Source: QALR01 sp964466625 (GTDB taxonomy: Bacteria; Bacillota; Clostridia; Oscillospirales; CAG-272). Taken from it: a stretch of 24,224 nt of DNA. The position numbers and the translations under genes are program-made. The stretch is from positions 1-24,224 of the forward strand of contig CAYXQF010000022.1 in NCBI GenBank assembly GCA_964466625.1. The letters run 5' to 3'. Shown piece by piece: positions 22,530 to 24,224 of the stretch (position 1 is the stretch's first letter; each line of letters opens with the position of its first letter). The notes beneath the pieces were generated by a model, which worked only from the letters and a program-made list of their open reading frames with translations, was not told the origin of the DNA and did not search any database.

Positions 22530-23528
22530 TTAAGCCATGGTTGCGAGCATTTCGAGCGAAACGCTGTGCAAAGGTGCTTCTCCTGCCGCAACTTTTCTGT
22601 ATTCTTCATACATATAGTCCGCCATGCGGTGTGTTTCATAGCCGATACTGCCTGCGATGTGAGGTGTGAGAATGATATTTTCAATGCCGTAGAGCGGGCT
22701 GTCCGCACGCGGCGGTTCTTCGGGATCGGTCACGTCGAGGAGTGCTGTGCGATAGGGGTGCGCTTTCATTTCGTCCATCAGCGCTTCCATATCCACCTGC
22801 GCGCCGCGGCCGAGGTTGATGAAAGTTGCGCTTTCGTCCATCATTTCGAGAAGCTCGCGGCTGATGATACCCATGGTTTCAGGCTTGTTGGCAATGTGAT
22901 TGGAGATGACGTGACAGGTCTTGAAAATTTCTTCAAGACTTGTTTTTTTAACGCCGAGAGCCTCTGCTCTTTCATCGGAAAGAAAAGGATCGAAAACAAG
23001 CACTTCCAGATCAAAGGGACGAAGAAGCTCAATAACACGCGAACCGATCATACCTGCGCCGAGAATGCCTACTCGTGTGCCGTAGTTGCCGGGATAATAG
23101 TAGTTCGGATCATTGTTTGTCCACTCCTCGCGTTTTGTGACACGGCGGCGGAAAAATCCTTTGTTGGAAAGCAGGATCTGACCCACGGTAACTTCCGCAA
23201 CGGGAACACCGTTGGCACGCCATGCGGAGTGAACGGAGATACCAAGTTCAAGGAAAGGCTTCGCAAAATACTGAACCGTTCCTGCGGCATAGAAAACGCT
23301 CTTCAGATTCGGAAAATATTCGGTGATCTCCTCTTTTGTGAGCGGGAGCATGCCCCAAGTGGAAAAGATATAATCCACTTTCGCGGTTTCTTCTTTTCTG
23401 CTTTCAAGCTCTTCCATGCTTTTGATCGGTACGATGAAATCAAGTTCAGTGCCGAGCTTCTCCTGAAGCTCTTTGCTGTAAACGTGTCCGATATTGAAAA
23501 AACGTCTGGAAACAAAAACTGCTGTCAT
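22530..23528 (-). CDS. D-isomer-specific 2-hydroxyacid dehydrogenase
   Basis: An NAD(P)-dependent dehydrogenase of 332 residues, full length. It has the dinucleotide loop GAGMIGS at 157-163, D180 ending strand 2 (VFDP, NAD-type preference), the substrate arginine R241 in INLGRGAQVD, the catalytic glutamate E270 in LLDVTDPEEPP, and H290 in LTPHIAGS. These match the R-E-H triad of the family that includes glyoxylate, hydroxypyruvate and phosphoglycerate dehydrogenases. The ATG at 23528 has AAAGGAGA upstream. It sits between phosphofructokinase and the tandem glycosidase-like genes in one probable operon, suggesting it acts on a sugar-acid or related product. The exact substrate cannot be told. 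Confidence 0.9.
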   Translation of the reverse strand: MTAVFVSRRFFNIGHVYSKELQEKLGTELDFIVPIKSMEELESRKEETAKVDYIFSTWGMLPLTKEEITEYFPNLKSVFYAAGTVQYFAKPFLELGISVHSAWRANGVPVAEVTVGQILLSNKGFFRRRVTKREEWTNNDPNYYYPGNYGTRVGILGAGMIGSRVIELLRPFDLEVLVFDPFLSDERAEALGVKKTSLEEIFKTCHVISNHIANKPETMGIISRELLEMMDESATFINLGRGAQVDMEALMDEMKAHPYRTALLDVTDPEEPPRADSPLYGIENIILTPHIAGSIGYETHRMADYMYEEYRKVAAGEAPLHSVSLEMLATMA

Positions 23529-23564
23529 GGTGGTTCTCCTTTGGTTTTGATTGTATTTTAGCGT

Positions 23565-24224
23565 TTATTTTTTGAAAACAAAATGTTTGGGCAAACCGCC
23601 TTCGAAGGTGAGTTTGGGTTCACCGATCACAAGCGGAGCGATATAAGCAAGGCATTCTTTGGTCACACCATTGCCTCTTTCGTTGATATATTCGCGGGGA
23701 ACACTGCGAACAGCATTGGCAATTCCTTCAATATCGGAACTGTCGATGCCGATCTCATAATTTTCGCCTTCACCGCGAACGAAGATCATCATCTTACCGG
23801 ATTCGCCGCTTGCTGCATACCATGCCGCTGCACGGCCGATGGAAACAGATTCGTCAAGGTCGGTCTTAGAGGCAAGATGAGAAGCACATCTTTGGGGGAG
23901 GTTGAGCTCGATGGAACGAACCTTGCAGCCGAATTTGTCTTTGACGGCAAGCTCAAGCGCTTTGCCTGTGCCGGAGAGATATTTGTGACCGAAAGCGTCG
24001 ACAGCGCCGCTCTGTGTGCCTTCGCCGACGTAAGTGCCGTCAGCGGTGCGCACACCTTCGGAAACGGCAACGACAACGTTCGGGTGCTTTTCAAAGGCTT
24101 TTGCAATATCTTCATAGAATTTATCGTAGTCAAAAGTTACTTCGGGAAGATATACAAGATCGGGGGTAACATCGGAATAGAGAGAAGGAAGTGCCGCGGA
24201 AGCGGTGAGCCAACCGGCATCTCT
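23565..24224 (-). CDS. 6-phosphofructokinase (PPi- or ATP-dependent), N-terminal part outside the window
   Basis: The reading frame is open to the right edge, so only the last 219 residues of the enzyme are present. The visible part starts RDAGWLTASAAL, the well-known MGRDAGW region of PPi-PFK-like enzymes, and continues with PEVTFDYDKFYEDI, VVVAVSEGVRTADGTYVG and RSIELNLPQRCASHLASKTD, then a GRAAAWYAASGESGKMM stretch typical of the fructose-6-phosphate-binding half. It phosphorylates fructose 6-phosphate in glycolysis. The nucleotide-versus-PPi determinants (GGD/GGT region) are outside the window, so donor choice is open. It is 36 nt upstream of the dehydrogenase gene and could be the first gene of the same transcript, or be separately controlled. 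Confidence 0.88.
   Translation of the reverse strand, partial: RDAGWLTASAALPSLYSDVTPDLVYLPEVTFDYDKFYEDIAKAFEKHPNVVVAVSEGVRTADGTYVGEGTQSGAVDAFGHKYLSGTGKALELAVKDKFGCKVRSIELNLPQRCASHLASKTDLDESVSIGRAAAWYAASGESGKMMIFVRGEGENYEIGIDSSDIEGIANAVRSVPREYINERGNGVTKECLAYIAPLVIGEPKLTFEGGLPKHFVFKK

Noticed and set aside
23565..24053. Separate 162-residue protein starting at GTG 24053
   Set aside because: The same frame stays open to 24224 and the upstream residues (RDAGWLTASA) match phosphofructokinase, so this is an internal codon of a truncated gene.

Overview
The window looks like a chromosomal stretch from an anaerobic, fairly low-GC Firmicute of the class Clostridia, probably an uncultured gut-type member. 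The reasons are the Clostridia-style type IIA topoisomerase B subunit, AddB in place of RecB/RecC, the paired TIGR03960/TIGR03936 radical-SAM proteins, a YerC-type TrpR homologue, strong GGAGG ribosome binding sites with some TTG and GTG starts, and two [4Fe-4S] redox enzymes. No tRNA, rRNA, CRISPR array, transposase or phage gene was seen. Nineteen protein genes are supported; the first and last run off the window edges.

Layout. (1) 1-1855, minus: ParE/GyrB-like topoisomerase subunit, C-terminus missing. (2) 1856-2076: control region with two extended -10 promoters pointing toward each other. (3) 2077-6924, plus: QueG-like epoxyqueuosine reductase, an unknown coiled-coil membrane protein, and AddB. 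(4) 6925-7092: hairpin-rich non-coding repeat-like element. (5) 7093-9593, plus: B12-binding radical SAM protein overlapping its TIGR03936 partner. (6) 9668-12702, plus: YerC-like regulator, SDR dehydrogenase and FumR/SdhA-type flavoprotein in one tight operon, ended by a strong hairpin shared with the converging genes. (7) 12740-14109, minus: ECF sigma factor overlapping a one-pass membrane protein with a threonine-rich stalk, presumably its anti-sigma factor. (8) 14221-15868, minus: methyltransferase and Hsp33. (9) 15869-16023: structured spacer. (10) 16024-24224, minus: six tightly spaced genes in transcription order: phosphofructokinase (5' part missing), D-2-hydroxyacid dehydrogenase, two tandem 567-residue paralogues, a third six-hairpin glycosidase-like protein, and an Old Yellow Enzyme-type Fe-S flavin reductase.

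The two most interesting parts are the last operon and a shared leader motif. The operon has three glycosidase-like proteins with no recognised family plus two redox enzymes, which suggests an undescribed glycoside or modified-sugar catabolic route. The tandem paralogues are much more alike at their N-terminal ends than in the middle. The leader motif is a near-identical 24-26 nt dyad element (CCGTTTTTC...GTAACGG) placed 5-6 nt before the ribosome binding site of both the ECF sigma gene and the unknown membrane protein gene 11 kb away, which suggests the two are controlled together. Family assignments come from reading motifs by eye; no database search was run.
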